The notes below the pieces were generated by a model. The model was given only the letters and a program-made list of their open reading frames with translations. It did no database searches and was not told the DNA's origin. Of a stretch of DNA of 64,000 nt, positions 36,109 through 45,479 are shown piece by piece. The stretch comes from Sphingomonas flavescens (GTDB lineage Bacteria; Pseudomonadota; Alphaproteobacteria; Sphingomonadales; Sphingomonadaceae): the NCBI RefSeq assembly GCF_030866745.1, contig NZ_CP133016.1, forward strand, positions 1,178,001-1,242,000, read 5' to 3'. Each line of letters begins with the position of its first letter. Position 1 is the first letter of the stretch. The position numbers and the translations under genes were made by a program.

Positions 36109-38400
36109 ATGGACGTTCTGGAAGCTTCCCGCATCACGCCCGAAATGGTCGTCGAACACGGCCTCAGCCCCGAAGAGTATGACCGGATCCTGAAAGCGCT
36201 GGGCCGCGAGCCAAACCTCGTCGAACTCGGCATTTTCTCCGTCATGTGGTCCGAGCACTGCAGCTACAAAAGCTCGCGCGTCCATTTGAAGAAGCTGCCG
36301 ACCGAAGCACCCTGGGTCATCTGCGGTCCGGGCGAGAATGCTGGCGTGATCGACATTGGCGACGGCGACGCGGCAATCTTCAAGATGGAGAGCCATAATC
36401 ACCCGTCGTACATCGAGCCGTACCAGGGGGCGGCCACGGGCGTGGGCGGCATCCTGCGCGACGTGTTCACGATGGGCGCGCGGCCCGTGGCGAACCTCAA
36501 CGCCCTACGGTTCGGGCGGCCCGATCATCCGAAGATGCGGCACCTGATCGCTGGCGTCGTCGCGGGGATCGGTGGCTACGGCAATTGCGTCGGCGTCCCG
36601 ACCGTTGGCGGCGAAGTCAATTTCGACCAGGCTTATGACGGCAACATCCTGGTCAACGCGATGACGGTTGGTGTCGCGAAGACGGACAAGATCTTTTATT
36701 CCGCCGCGAGTGGGATCGGCAATCCGATCGTCTACGTCGGCTCCAAGACCGGTCGCGATGGAATCCACGGCGCGACCATGGCCAGCGCTGATTTCGACGA
36801 GAACAGCGATGAGAAGCGCCCGACCGTGCAGGTTGGTGATCCCTTCACCGAAAAGCTTCTTATAGAGGCCTGCCTTGAGCTGATGGCGACCGACGCCATC
36901 GTCGCCATCCAAGACATGGGCGCGGCGGGGCTAACCAGCTCTTCGGTCGAGATGGCGTCGAAGGGCGGTGCGGGCATCCGGCTCGACATGAACAAGGTGC
37001 CCTGCCGCGAGACCGGCATGACGCCCTATGAAATGATGCTGTCGGAGAGCCAGGAACGTATGCTCATGGTGCTCAAGCCCGGCCGCGAGCCCGAGGCGGA
37101 GGCGATCTTCCGCAAGTGGGAATTGGATTTCGCGGTCATTGGCGAAGTGACTGACACCGGGCACATGGTCCTGGAATTCAACGGAGAAGTCGTGTGCGAC
37201 ATTCCGCTGGACCCGCTCGCGGACGAGGCGCCGCTATACGACCGGCCGCATCTTCCACTCCCCAAGTACAAAGCTTGGGCGAACGTGGCGCCACTTAAGG
37301 ATCCGCCGAAAAGCAGCGATGTGATGGCCGACTTGCTCAAGCTCATGGCCTCGCCGAACCTCGCCTCGCGCCGCTGGATCTGGGAGCAGTACGACCAGCA
37401 GGTCGGTGGCGACACGGTCCAGCGTCCGGGCGGCGATGCGGCCGTCGTGCGCGTGCATGGATCGAAGAAAGCGCTCGCGATGACAACCGATTGCACGCCG
37501 CGTTATTGCTATGCCGACCCATATGAGGGGGGGAAGCAGGCGATTGCGGAAGCCTACCGAAATCTATCCGCGGTCGGTGCGCGGCCGCTTGCGGTCACCA
37601 ACTGCCTGAACTTCGGCAATCCACAGCGCCCTGAAATCATGACGCAATTTGTCGAGTGCTTGCGCGGCATGGGCGACGCCTGCCGCGCGCTCGATTTTCC
37701 GATCGTGAGCGGCAATGTCAGCCTCTACAATGAAAGCAAGGCAACCGGGGGTGGCTCGGCGATCTTACCGACCCCGGCGATCGGTGGCGTTGGACTTGTC
37801 GATGATTGGGTCAAAACTGCCACGGTCGGATTCAAAGCCGAAGCAGAGAAGATTCTCCTGATTGGCGCGGATGCCCGGGCGCAGCCCGAAGTGGGCCAAT
37901 CCTTGTGGCTGGATGTATGTCACGGTCGCCGTGATGGCCCGCCGCCGCGCGTAAACCTCGAGGCCGAGCGCAAGAACTCCGAATTCGTCCGCATGTTGAT
38001 CGCCGAAGGCTTCGCCACCGCCGTGCACGACTGTTCGGACGGAGGCACTTTCGTCGCCGTTGCGGAGATGGCGCTGGCCGGCAACATCGGCGCGCGATTG
38101 GTGATCGACACGTTTGAGGACGAGGTCGACAGTGAGGTTGAAAATCATGCGGCGTCCCTCTTTGGCGAAACGCAGGGACGCTTCGTCGTCACCGAGCGGC
38201 TTGATCAGCACGCCGTCGAGAAACTTGCGCGCGACAATGGCGTTGGCTGCTGCTTCATTGGCTGGACCGCCGGCGACACGATCGCCATTGATCGGGCTGA
38301 CCGGTCGGTGATCGCGGAGGTGCCGCTCGCCGAGATCCGTGCATTCAACGAGGGCTTCTTCCCCAAGCTAATGGGTGGCGAGCTGACGCCGGAGTTCTAG
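36109..38400 (+). CDS. purL: Phosphoribosylformylglycinamidine synthase subunit PurL
   Basis: Converts FGAR to FGAM in purine synthesis, with PurS and PurQ supplying ammonia. 763 aa, the short (PurL-II) form. Seen: [12 protein letters not shown] near the N-terminus, [51 protein letters not shown], and in the second half [13 protein letters not shown] and [19 protein letters not shown]. It has 47 nt of upstream gap after the hydrolase gene and is closely followed by the DUF3052-like gene. Confidence 0.97.
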   Translation: MDVLEASRITPEMVVEHGLSPEEYDRILKALGREPNLVELGIFSVMWSEHCSYKSSRVHLKKLPTEAPWVICGPGENAGVIDIGDGDAAIFKMESHNHPSYIEPYQGAATGVGGILRDVFTMGARPVANLNALRFGRPDHPKMRHLIAGVVAGIGGYGNCVGVPTVGGEVNFDQAYDGNILVNAMTVGVAKTDKIFYSAASGIGNPIVYVGSKTGRDGIHGATMASADFDENSDEKRPTVQVGDPFTEKLLIEACLELMATDAIVAIQDMGAAGLTSSSVEMASKGGAGIRLDMNKVPCRETGMTPYEMMLSESQERMLMVLKPGREPEAEAIFRKWELDFAVIGEVTDTGHMVLEFNGEVVCDIPLDPLADEAPLYDRPHLPLPKYKAWANVAPLKDPPKSSDVMADLLKLMASPNLASRRWIWEQYDQQVGGDTVQRPGGDAAVVRVHGSKKALAMTTDCTPRYCYADPYEGGKQAIAEAYRNLSAVGARPLAVTNCLNFGNPQRPEIMTQFVECLRGMGDACRALDFPIVSGNVSLYNESKATGGGSAILPTPAIGGVGLVDDWVKTATVGFKAEAEKILLIGADARAQPEVGQSLWLDVCHGRRDGPPPRVNLEAERKNSEFVRMLIAEGFATAVHDCSDGGTFVAVAEMALAGNIGARLVIDTFEDEVDSEVENHAASLFGETQGRFVVTERLDQHAVEKLARDNGVGCCFIGWTAGDTIAIDRADRSVIAEVPLAEIRAFNEGFFPKLMGGELTPEF

Positions 38401-38402
38401 GG

Positions 38403-38813
38403 CTGGCCTCTGGCTATTCCGGCACGCCGCTCGGCAGGAAGCTCGGCTATCGGCCGGGCGCGCGAGTTCTCATTGATGGGATGCCGGATGCCGTCCGGCA
38501 CCAGATCCAGGAGGACATCGGTGGCAGTCCGACCTGGCTCCGGATTGCCGAGCCCGGATTGGACGCCGCGCATCTCTTCGTTGTCGAGCGTGAGGTCCTG
38601 CACCAGCGGCTGATCGCCCTATTGCCGCTGCTGGATCGCGCCGGGTTCATTTGGGTGAGTTGGCCCAAGAAAGCCGCGAAAGTGCCGACCGCGATGACCG
38701 AGGACGTCATTCGTGAAGTTGCGCTGCCTTTGACCTTGATCGATGTGAAGGTCTGCTCGGTCGATGAGAGATGGTCGGGCCTGAAGCTGGTGATACGCAA
38801 GGAACATCGCTGA
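38403..38813 (+). CDS. DUF3052-like protein, probable CTG start
   Basis: The frame encodes, from 38403, (M)ASGYSGTPLGRKLGYRPG, the conserved start of a small cytosolic family usually annotated DUF3052. It ends with the equally conserved WPKKAAKVPTAMTEDVIREVAL and WSGLKLVIRKEHR. 136 aa. The only ATG (38481) would cut off the conserved N-terminus. There is no ATG, GTG or TTG at the right place, but CTG at 38403 lies 8 nt after GGAG and 2 nt after the purL stop. Function unknown. Confidence 0.8.
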   Translation: MASGYSGTPLGRKLGYRPGARVLIDGMPDAVRHQIQEDIGGSPTWLRIAEPGLDAAHLFVVEREVLHQRLIALLPLLDRAGFIWVSWPKKAAKVPTAMTEDVIREVALPLTLIDVKVCSVDERWSGLKLVIRKEHR

Positions 38814-38827
38814 AGGGGGAATGGAAG

Positions 38828-39280
38828 ATGCAGCGGTCAATGGTGAAGCCGATCGTACTCGCCACGTTGCTGTGCGGATCGCTGGACATCCTGCTGGCGA
38901 TTATCTTGACGCTGTCGCGCGGCAAGGACGTCGGCAACATGCTTCGCTTCGTTGCGTCAGGCCCATTCCCAAGCGCCACGAGCATGGGGGATGCGGGCGC
39001 CCTGCTCGGGCTCGCTGTGCATTTTGCACTGATGGCCATCATGGTCGGCGTGTTCATGATCGCCGCCCGCGCGTGGCAACGGCTGACGGACTGGCCTTCG
39101 ACAGCCGGCGTTATTTACGGCCTGATCACCTACGTCGTGCTTGACCTTGTCGTCGTCCCCTTGCGGTTTCCCGCCGCATGGCCTCCATCGGGTCTATCGA
39201 TCGCGACCCAATTGTTCGCCCACGTCTGTCTGGTCGGCATTCCGACGGCTTTGATCGCGCGACGCTTCTTGCGCGGCTAG
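38828..39280 (+). CDS. Four-helix integral membrane protein of unknown function
   Basis: 150 residues with four membrane segments (LATLLCGSLDILLAIILTL, LLGLAVHFALMAIMVGVFMI, VIYGLITYVVLDLVVVPL, and a fourth near LFAHVCLVGIPTALI). It starts at 38828 after GAAGGGGGA. It lies 15 nt after the DUF3052-like gene and may be in the same transcript. Its stop overlaps the convergent HPt gene by 4 nt. Confidence 0.75.
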   Translation: MQRSMVKPIVLATLLCGSLDILLAIILTLSRGKDVGNMLRFVASGPFPSATSMGDAGALLGLAVHFALMAIMVGVFMIAARAWQRLTDWPSTAGVIYGLITYVVLDLVVVPLRFPAAWPPSGLSIATQLFAHVCLVGIPTALIARRFLRG

Positions 39281-39711
39281 ATCCGGCCGAAGCCCTGATT
39301 GGTGACCTTTCGGCCAAAGCCGCCCGTAGGCGTGCGCTGAACCAGCGGATTGGTGGCCTTCTCGAAAAGTTCGACAGTTTGATCGAACAGCTTTCGAAGC
39401 TGCACGACCTCCGGCACCAGTTCGTCGGGGAAGCGGCGGCTTTCTATGCAGAAGCGCGCGGTCGTCTCGATCAGCTCGGCAACCTTGGCGAGCGGTTCTG
39501 CGCCAAGCTGGCGAGCCTCTCCCTTGAGCGTGTGCGACGGCATGACCAGCGCGATCGTATTCTCGTCGCGCATCGCCTGTTCGATCTGCGCGATCGACTT
39601 CACGCCATCTTCCTTGAAGTAGCTGAGAATGCGGATGAAGCCCGGGCCGAGTTCGGACCGCCCCTTTTCGAAGCTCACCCAGTCGACGACGTCCAAAGCC
39701 TCTTCGGCCAC
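39277..39711 (-). CDS. Free-standing histidine phosphotransfer (HPt) protein
   Basis: 144 residues with an HPt four-helix bundle core. The phospho-accepting site is His60 in PSHTLKGEARQLGA, matching the H-x-L-K-G consensus. HPt proteins pass phosphate between receivers in phosphorelays. No kinase is adjacent. The only hybrid kinase in the window is 26 kb away (11329). GTG start with GGGAG 6 nt upstream. The C-terminal 30 residues are Gly/Arg rich. Confidence 0.8.
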   Translation of the reverse strand: MAEEALDVVDWVSFEKGRSELGPGFIRILSYFKEDGVKSIAQIEQAMRDENTIALVMPSHTLKGEARQLGAEPLAKVAELIETTARFCIESRRFPDELVPEVVQLRKLFDQTVELFEKATNPLVQRTPTGGFGRKVTNQGFGRI

Positions 39712-39772
39712 TCAAAGCTCCCTGATTCTTCAGGGTGGGATAGGCCGGAAACGGTAAACTTTGCCTTACGAC

Positions 39773-41122
39773 CTAGCGGCGATTGCGGTCGAACGGATTG
39801 CTGCGGCCTCGGAATTCGAGCCGCAAAGGGATCGCTTCCATGTTGAAGTCGCGCCGCATGGAGTTGAGCAGATAGCGGCGATAACTGTCCGGCAACTCGT
39901 CAGTGCGGTTCCCGAAGACGACGAAGCTGGGCGGGCGGTTCTTCACCTGCGTAATGTAGCGAAGCTTTATCCGCTGGCCTTTCGGAGCCGGTGGCGGATT
40001 GGCCTCGATAGCGCGCTCGAACCAGCGATTGAGCTCGCCCGTCGGCACGCGGCGACTCCACGCCTCCCGCATCTCGAACGCGACCTTGAATATCATGTCC
40101 GTCCCCTTGCCGGTCTTGGCAGACACGGTGAGCAACGGGACATTACGAAGCTGGGACAGGCCCTCGTCGAGCGCGGCTTTTACGCCGTTGAACAACGAAG
40201 AGGCGTTTTCGGCGACATCCCATTTGTTGAGGGCGAGGATCAGCGCTCGCCCCTCCTCGATGACTTGCGAGGCGATGCGCAGATCCTGCGATTCAAGGCC
40301 GCGGGTGGCGTCGAGGAGCAGGACGACCACTTCGGCATAGTCGATGGCGCGGCGAGTATCGGCGGCCGACAGGCGTTCAAGCTTGTCCTCGACCTTGGCG
40401 CGTTTGCGCAAGCCCGCGGTATCGACAAGTTGAACCGGATGGCCGTTCCATTCCCACTGCAGGCTAATGGAATCGCGGGTGATGCCCGCTTCCGGCCCCG
40501 TGATCATCCTCTCCTCGCCCAGCAATCGGTTCACCAGCGTCGACTTGCCCGCGTTCGGCCGTCCGACGATAGCAATCTTCAGCGGGGCGTCTTCGTCGTC
40601 TTCCGCCTCTTCCTCAAAGTCCTCGCGCTCGATCAGCGGCTGCAGCGCCCCAAACAGGTCGGCGATTCCTTCGCCGTGCTCGGCGCTGACCGCAATCGGC
40701 TCGCCGAGGCCCAAACTGAAGCTTTCGAGGATGCCCGCTTCAGCGGCACGGCCCTCTGCTTTGTTGGCGACGACGATCACCGGCGTGCTTTCCGCGCGCA
40801 GCCAGCGGCCAATTTCCTCGTCAAGCGGTGTCAGGCCGTCGCGTGCGTCGATCAGAAACAGCGCGGCGTCGGCTTCGCGAACCGCGGCCTCGGTCTGCGC
40901 CCGCATTCGGCCCGGCAATGTCTGTGGATCATCCTCTTCAAACCCAGCTGTATCGATGACTCGGAAGTCCATGCCCAGCAGGCTTGCGTCGCCCTCACGA
41001 CGGTCGCGCGTGACGCCAGGCCGATCGTCGACCAGCGCGAGACGCTTACCGACCAGCCGGTTGAACAGGGTCGATTTGCCGACATTGGGTCGGCCGACGA
41101 TGGCAACGGTCGGAAGAGGCAT
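39773..41122 (-). CDS. der: Ribosome biogenesis GTPase Der (EngA)
   Basis: Double-GTPase needed for 50S subunit maturation. There are two complete G domains: GRPNVGKSTLFN with DTAGFEE and ANKAEG in the first, and GRPNAGKSTLVN with DTAGLRKRAK and LNKWDV in the second, plus a C-terminal KH-like domain (KLRYITQVKNRPPSFVVFGN). 449 aa. It lies downstream of the BamB-like gene, as in many Proteobacteria (yfgM-bamB-der order). Confidence 0.97.
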   Translation of the reverse strand: MPLPTVAIVGRPNVGKSTLFNRLVGKRLALVDDRPGVTRDRREGDASLLGMDFRVIDTAGFEEDDPQTLPGRMRAQTEAAVREADAALFLIDARDGLTPLDEEIGRWLRAESTPVIVVANKAEGRAAEAGILESFSLGLGEPIAVSAEHGEGIADLFGALQPLIEREDFEEEAEDDEDAPLKIAIVGRPNAGKSTLVNRLLGEERMITGPEAGITRDSISLQWEWNGHPVQLVDTAGLRKRAKVEDKLERLSAADTRRAIDYAEVVVLLLDATRGLESQDLRIASQVIEEGRALILALNKWDVAENASSLFNGVKAALDEGLSQLRNVPLLTVSAKTGKGTDMIFKVAFEMREAWSRRVPTGELNRWFERAIEANPPPAPKGQRIKLRYITQVKNRPPSFVVFGNRTDELPDSYRRYLLNSMRRDFNMEAIPLRLEFRGRSNPFDRNRR

Positions 41123-41163
41123 GAGGCGCCGATAGCAGCGCCACGTCGGCGCTGCGAGGGGGC

Positions 41164-42498
41164 TTAGCGGAACGCCGTCAGGCGGGCGCGATCATCGAGG
41201 ATGTAAAGCGTCGAATTGGCCACCACTGGCGAAAGGCTGATCGGCGCGCCGATGCTCGTCTGGCTCTGCACCGCGCCCGTGGTCGGATCGGCATAGATCA
41301 AGGCGCCGTTTGAGCCTGTGACGATCAGCCGGTTGCCCGCTAGCACGGGACCGGAATAATCGATCTCACCCTTTTTCGACTTCGCCTTCTGGAACTGCGG
41401 CAGCTGGCTAATCCAACGCACGTGCCCGTTCTGCCGATAGACGCAGATGAGCTTGGCATCGTCGGTGACGACAAAGATCCAATCACCCGCGACCCATGGG
41501 GTCGAAATGCCGGCGACATTCAGCTCCCACTGACGCTGGCCGGTCGTCAGCTCGAGCGCGACCATGCGTCCGCCCTGTCCGATCGCGATGACCTGGCCGC
41601 TATCGATCACCGGATCGGCGTCGATATCGTTAAGCGAGGAAACGCTGGTACGGATACTCGTGCGCTGAAGGGCGTCCTGCCAGACCTGGCGGGCGTTCTC
41701 GTAGCGATAGGCGTTAAGCTCGCCCGAGGAGAAGCCGGCCACGACCGTGCCTTGGCCGACTGCCGGTGATGCCGAGCCGAATACGCCGGCGACCTCTAGA
41801 GAGGCTTGCTGCGACCAGTTGGTCGAGCCGTCCGCCGTCTTCAGCGAGTAGATCTGATTATCCTGGCTGATGACATAGACGGAATCATAGGCGACCGTCG
41901 GGGCGCCGCGCAGCGGACCGCCCGGACGAACCTGCCAGACGATCCCGCCATTCCGCTCATCGAGTGCCGCGACGAAGCCCAAGCCGTTGGTCGCGTAGAC
42001 GCGGCCGTTGGCGTAGGCGAGGCCGCCGCCATAGAGCGACGCCTGGTTATTGCGCTCGGTCGGGGTCTGGCTCGCCCAGACCTGTCCACCCGTTGACGCG
42101 TCGAAGGCGCGTACCGAACCCAGCGTATCAATGGTGTAGACGCGGCCGCCGGCGACGATTGGAGCCGCGGCCAAGCGGGCCGTCAGCGAATTTCCCCGTC
42201 CGGCCTGCACGCTAAATGCGCGGTTGAGGGCCTGGCCAAGCGCCAGCTGCCCCATCGACTTGACGGCGTTCCCGCCCGACTGCGTCCATTCCGTATTTGC
42301 CGTTGCGGCAGGCAAGCTCATCGGCAGCGCCGCAGTCTCGGGATCGACCGCAACGTCGCCTTCACCGGTCAGGACGGCAATCCGTTGGCCAAGGACCGGC
42401 GTACTCGGCCCCTTCCCCTTCTTCAGGATGCCGCAGCCGCTGGCCGCGAGCGTCGCCGCGACAAGAAGGGTGGTCCGGGTAAGCGTCAGTTTGTTCAT
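41164..42498 (-). CDS. bamB: BamB-like outer membrane assembly lipoprotein (PQQ beta-propeller)
   Basis: 444 residues with a lipoprotein signal (MNKLTLTRTTLLVAATLAASGC, lipobox ASGC) and repeated propeller blades (GGRVYTIDTLGSVRAFD, NGRVYATNGLGFVAALD, GNRLIVTGSNGALIYAD). BamB is part of the BAM complex that inserts outer membrane beta-barrels. The order yfgM-bamB-der supports the call. I chose the ATG at 42498; the upstream frame overlaps the TPR gene. Confidence 0.85.
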   Translation of the reverse strand: MNKLTLTRTTLLVAATLAASGCGILKKGKGPSTPVLGQRIAVLTGEGDVAVDPETAALPMSLPAATANTEWTQSGGNAVKSMGQLALGQALNRAFSVQAGRGNSLTARLAAAPIVAGGRVYTIDTLGSVRAFDASTGGQVWASQTPTERNNQASLYGGGLAYANGRVYATNGLGFVAALDERNGGIVWQVRPGGPLRGAPTVAYDSVYVISQDNQIYSLKTADGSTNWSQQASLEVAGVFGSASPAVGQGTVVAGFSSGELNAYRYENARQVWQDALQRTSIRTSVSSLNDIDADPVIDSGQVIAIGQGGRMVALELTTGQRQWELNVAGISTPWVAGDWIFVVTDDAKLICVYRQNGHVRWISQLPQFQKAKSKKGEIDYSGPVLAGNRLIVTGSNGALIYADPTTGAVQSQTSIGAPISLSPVVANSTLYILDDRARLTAFR

Positions 42499-42505
42499 GC
42501 TGGTC

Positions 42506-43204
42506 CTATTGGGCCTGAGGCGGAAGCGCGCTGCTGGCGTCGACGCCAAGCGAGCCAGCGACCTGAACGGCGCGTGCGCGAATGGATTGCGGGACATTGA
42601 CGTCCTTGACGATGGCCAGGAACAGCTGCCCGGCTTCCGCCTTCTTGTTTTGCTTGATTAAGGCGAGGGCGGTCATCTCACCGGCACTTCCGAACCAGGG
42701 ATCGCCAGGCTTCGCAAGCGGCTGCAGACGTGAAATCACTTCTTGCGGTTGAAGCTGGTCGAACTGCAGGGCCGTTTGCCGGATTAGCGCCGCGTCACGG
42801 TACGGCTTCGGTAGGCCGCTATTGCCAGCAATGGACTGATAGATTCCGGTAGCCTGCTTCGGGTCGCCCTGCTGAAGCGCGACGGCCGCGCGCGCGAACA
42901 TTGCGGTCCCGCGCACCGCCTTGCTGCCGTCCTTAGATAGCTCGTCGAACTTCTGAGGAGCCTGTGTAACGTTGCCCGACGCGATGTCGGTATAGGTTTG
43001 CGCAAGCTTCTCGACCCGCGCCTCATTCTGCTTTGCCTGGCGCTGCTTCCACCAGATGAAGCCGCCGCTGACGACCAGAAAAAGCACCACTGCGGCCGCG
43101 ATCCAGCTGCCATAGCGCTTGAAAAAATCCTCAACCTGATCGCGACGCAGGTTCTCGTCGACTTCGCGGACGAAGGTGTCGCTGATTTCCGGGGGCTGCG
43201 CCAA
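42506..43204 (-). CDS. YfgM-like TPR protein of the inner membrane
   Basis: 232 residues with a cytoplasmic N-terminus, one membrane helix (YGSWIAAAVVLFLVVSGGFIWW, about 31-52) and periplasmic TPR-like helices (AAVALQQGDPKQATGIYQSIA). In E. coli, YfgM associates with the Sec translocon and periplasmic chaperones. It is 7 nt upstream of the BamB-like gene and surely co-transcribed. Confidence 0.85.
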   Translation of the reverse strand: MAQPPEISDTFVREVDENLRRDQVEDFFKRYGSWIAAAVVLFLVVSGGFIWWKQRQAKQNEARVEKLAQTYTDIASGNVTQAPQKFDELSKDGSKAVRGTAMFARAAVALQQGDPKQATGIYQSIAGNSGLPKPYRDAALIRQTALQFDQLQPQEVISRLQPLAKPGDPWFGSAGEMTALALIKQNKKAEAGQLFLAIVKDVNVPQSIRARAVQVAGSLGVDASSALPPQAQ

Positions 43205-43325
43205 GAAGGTTCCTCAGTCGGCTAGCAAAGGGGTCAAACTGCCGGTCGCTTCCCTCCCCCACCGATGATGAACGGAAGCTGGCGGCGCACCGTCTAGCGG
43301 CTATGGCGATAAACGCAAAGAGGCG

Positions 43326-44204
43326 TCAGGCCTTCGACCGGTAGGTCTGGTCCGCCGTCGGAAAGCGGCGCCTGCGCACTTCCTCCGCATAGGCTTGCGC
43401 TGCTTCGCCGATCCTCGTCGCCAAGTCGTCATAACGCTTCACGAAACGAGGGGTTCTTTCGAACAAACCCAGCATGTCGTCGGTCACCAGGACTTGGCCG
43501 TCGCAGTTCGCCGAAGCGCCGATACCGATCACCGGTACCGATACCGCGGAGGTAATCTCGTCGGCCAGTTCTTCGAGCACGCCTTCCACGACGATGCAAA
43601 AGGCGCCCGCCGCGTCGATTGTCCGCGCATCGAAGAGTATCTTGCGCTTTTCCTGCTCCTGCCGGCCTCGAGCGCCATAGCCGCCAAGTGTATTCACGGC
43701 CTGCGGCGTCAAGCCGACATGGCCGATGACAGGAATTCCCCGCTGAACCAGGAATTCGACCGTCGGCGCCATCGCCGCCCCGCCCTCCAGTTTCACCGCG
43801 GCACAACCGGTTTCCTTTAGGATGCGCGAGGCGTTGGCGAAAGCTTGCTCCGGTGATTGCTCGTAGCTGCCGAAGGGCATGTCGACGGCCACCAATGCGT
43901 GCCAGCTTCCGCGGACGACCGCGGCGCCATGCGCGCACATCATCTCCAGAGTCACTGGGATGGTCGATGGCAATCCATAGATGACTTGCCCGAGGCTATC
44001 GCCGACCAGCAGCATTTCGCAGTGCGGATCGAGCAGTTGCGCCATTCGCATCGTGTAAGCGGTCAGCATGACGATCGGTTCGGCGGTCGAACCATCGACT
44101 TTTCGCGCGCGAAGGGCCGGCGCCGTCATCCTCTTGCCTGGCACCGGCGATGGGGTTGCGCGACTAGTGGCGGTATCGATGGTGAAGGTGGACATTTTGC
44201 TCAT
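43326..44204 (-). CDS. panB: 3-methyl-2-oxobutanoate hydroxymethyltransferase PanB
   Basis: First committed step of pantothenate (vitamin B5) synthesis, transferring a hydroxymethyl group to alpha-ketoisovalerate. Motifs: [35 protein letters not shown] (metal-binding Asp), [26 protein letters not shown] and [16 protein letters not shown]. 292 aa, with about 20 residues of unconserved N-terminus. ATG at 44204 or at 44195 could be the start. No other pan gene is nearby. Confidence 0.95.
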   Translation of the reverse strand: MSKMSTFTIDTATSRATPSPVPGKRMTAPALRARKVDGSTAEPIVMLTAYTMRMAQLLDPHCEMLLVGDSLGQVIYGLPSTIPVTLEMMCAHGAAVVRGSWHALVAVDMPFGSYEQSPEQAFANASRILKETGCAAVKLEGGAAMAPTVEFLVQRGIPVIGHVGLTPQAVNTLGGYGARGRQEQEKRKILFDARTIDAAGAFCIVVEGVLEELADEITSAVSVPVIGIGASANCDGQVLVTDDMLGLFERTPRFVKRYDDLATRIGEAAQAYAEEVRRRRFPTADQTYRSKA

Positions 44205-44338
44205 CTAGCCGCTCACAAAGCCGCGCGCCAATCACGCTGTCGTTTCGCTGCCAAAACAGTCGGAACCTAGGCAGCTGTTTTTCGTCTTTGTCGCAAGTGC
44301 GCAGCAAGCCTGCGTGATTTGGAATGTTGGAGCTATCG

Positions 44339-44518
44339 ATGACCACTCGCCATTTCTTTGGCGACCTTGCCCTCGCGGTCCTTCTCGCCATCCCCGTCTC
44401 GGCCATCGCCGCTACGTCTCACGCCGTCCATGACGTCAATCCCGCTCCGACGAGCAGGATTGCAAAGATGACGCAGTCGCCGGTCGATAATCGCTTTAGC
44501 CTGTTCGCGCCCAACTGA
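44339..44518 (+). CDS. Small secreted peptide, hypothetical
   Basis: 59 residues (MTTRHFFGDLALAV...) with a plausible signal peptide ending near AIAAT and a short polar mature part of about 30 residues. GGAG lies 6 nt before the ATG. No homologous family recognised. The stop codon ends 1 nt from the convergent Rrf2 gene stop, which fits tight packing of real genes. Confidence 0.45.
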   Translation: MTTRHFFGDLALAVLLAIPVSAIAATSHAVHDVNPAPTSRIAKMTQSPVDNRFSLFAPN

Positions 44519-44519
44519 T

Positions 44520-44951
44520 TCAGGTCGGTAGACGGTCTTCCCATTCCGCGCCCTGCGCCAGGCTGATACTGTCCAGTACGGTGGTGCTTTGATCGCGTAA
44601 CACCATGAAAGCTCGCCGAATGGCGCAAGTAGCTTCGTCGTGACAGTCCCCGCACGGTGCGTAGAAATTCACGCTCGCGCACGGGACAAGTGCAATCGGC
44701 CCTTCCATCGTTCGGACAATTTCGCCGAAGGAGATCGCGTTGGCTTCTCTCGCCAATTGATAGCCGCCGCGAGGTCCCCGAGAGCTCTTCACCAGCCCCG
44801 CTTTCTTCAAGTCGAGCATGATCAGCTCGAGATACTTCGGCGGAACTCGCTGAGTTTCCGCGATGCGGCCGAGTTGAACCGGCACGCCGCTGGACTGCTC
44901 GGCGAGAAACAACAGGGAGCGTAACGCGTAACGGGTCTTCTGTGCGATCAT
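44520..44951 (-). CDS. Rrf2-family transcriptional regulator
   Basis: 143 residues. The N-terminal winged helix (YALRSLLFLAEQS, KYLELIMLDLKKAGLVKSSRGPRGGY) is typical of Rrf2/IscR/NsrR proteins. Four Cys (91, 100, 103, 109) in CASVNFYAPCGDCHDEATC could hold an iron-sulfur cluster, as in IscR or NsrR. The target is unknown; no isc/suf genes are next to it. Confidence 0.88.
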   Translation of the reverse strand: MIAQKTRYALRSLLFLAEQSSGVPVQLGRIAETQRVPPKYLELIMLDLKKAGLVKSSRGPRGGYQLAREANAISFGEIVRTMEGPIALVPCASVNFYAPCGDCHDEATCAIRRAFMVLRDQSTTVLDSISLAQGAEWEDRLPT

Positions 44952-45129
44952 TGGCTTGCGACCCTAGCCGCTCCCCGCATGCGCGCAATGCAAGAACCGG
45001 CCGATCGCCGCGACCGATCCAATGTCCCGTACCGATGTGAACTTCATTTAACCTGCTGGCCACGGCGATGAGAAATCTATCGCAGTACCGCGGAATCCTC
45101 GGCAGACTTTCGCCGCTGGAGAGTAAGAC

Positions 45130-45387
45130 ATGAAAACCTTGATTGCTTCGGTCGCTGCAGCCGCGCTCATGGCAACGCCGGTCCTGGCGGCCCCGACCGC
45201 GACCACCACAAAGACGGTAACGACGAAAACGCCCACGGCCAAGGCCACGACGACGGTCACGACCAAGGTCACGCCAGTGGCAACCACGGGCAAGGCGCAC
45301 GCCCAGGTTAAGCAGCGCACGCACGTCACCAAGGTCAGCATGAAAAAGTCGACTTCCGCAAAGTCGGCCGGCACCAAGAAGAGCTGA
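45130..45387 (+). CDS. Thr/Lys-rich small secreted protein
   Basis: 85 residues with a clear signal peptide (cleavage near PVLAAP), then a mature part made almost only of Thr, Lys, Ala, Val and Ser, strongly basic and with TTKT/TTVTTK-like repeats. Its start has GGAGAG at good distance. It is followed by the OmpR-type regulator and kinase, so it may be part of that unit or its target. No family recognised. Confidence 0.6.
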   Translation: MKTLIASVAAAALMATPVLAAPTATTTKTVTTKTPTAKATTTVTTKVTPVATTGKAHAQVKQRTHVTKVSMKKSTSAKSAGTKKS

Positions 45388-45399
45388 TGCGCCAGTCTT

Positions 45400-45444
45400 C
45401 GTACGACGCTGCTTCCGTCGACTCCCGCGAGGCAGCGTCGTACG
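45400..45444. other. Perfect 13-bp inverted repeat before the response regulator
   Basis: CGTACGACGCTGC (45400-45412) and GCAGCGTCGTACG (45432-45444) are exact reverse complements with a 19-nt spacer, 36 nt before the regulator start codon. No T-tract follows. It could be an operator or an mRNA stem-loop. Confidence 0.6.
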
Positions 45445-45479
45445 GGACATTGACGCAAGGTGTTTTGTTGAGAGGTATT

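Noticed and set aside
38481..38813. ATG at 38481 as start of the DUF3052-like gene
   Set aside because: It would remove the conserved N-terminal GYSGTPL segment, which is in frame and open up to the purL stop.
39720..39735. CCCTGA/TCAGGG hairpin before the HPt gene
   Set aside because: A 6-bp stem with no T-tract and no clear relation to the ribosome binding site beyond partial overlap; too weak to list as a feature.
44253..44281. AAAACAG / CTGTTTT inverted repeat upstream of panB
   Set aside because: Arms are only 7 bp and AT-rich, with a 15-nt spacer; it could be chance. It matches no operator I know well enough to name.
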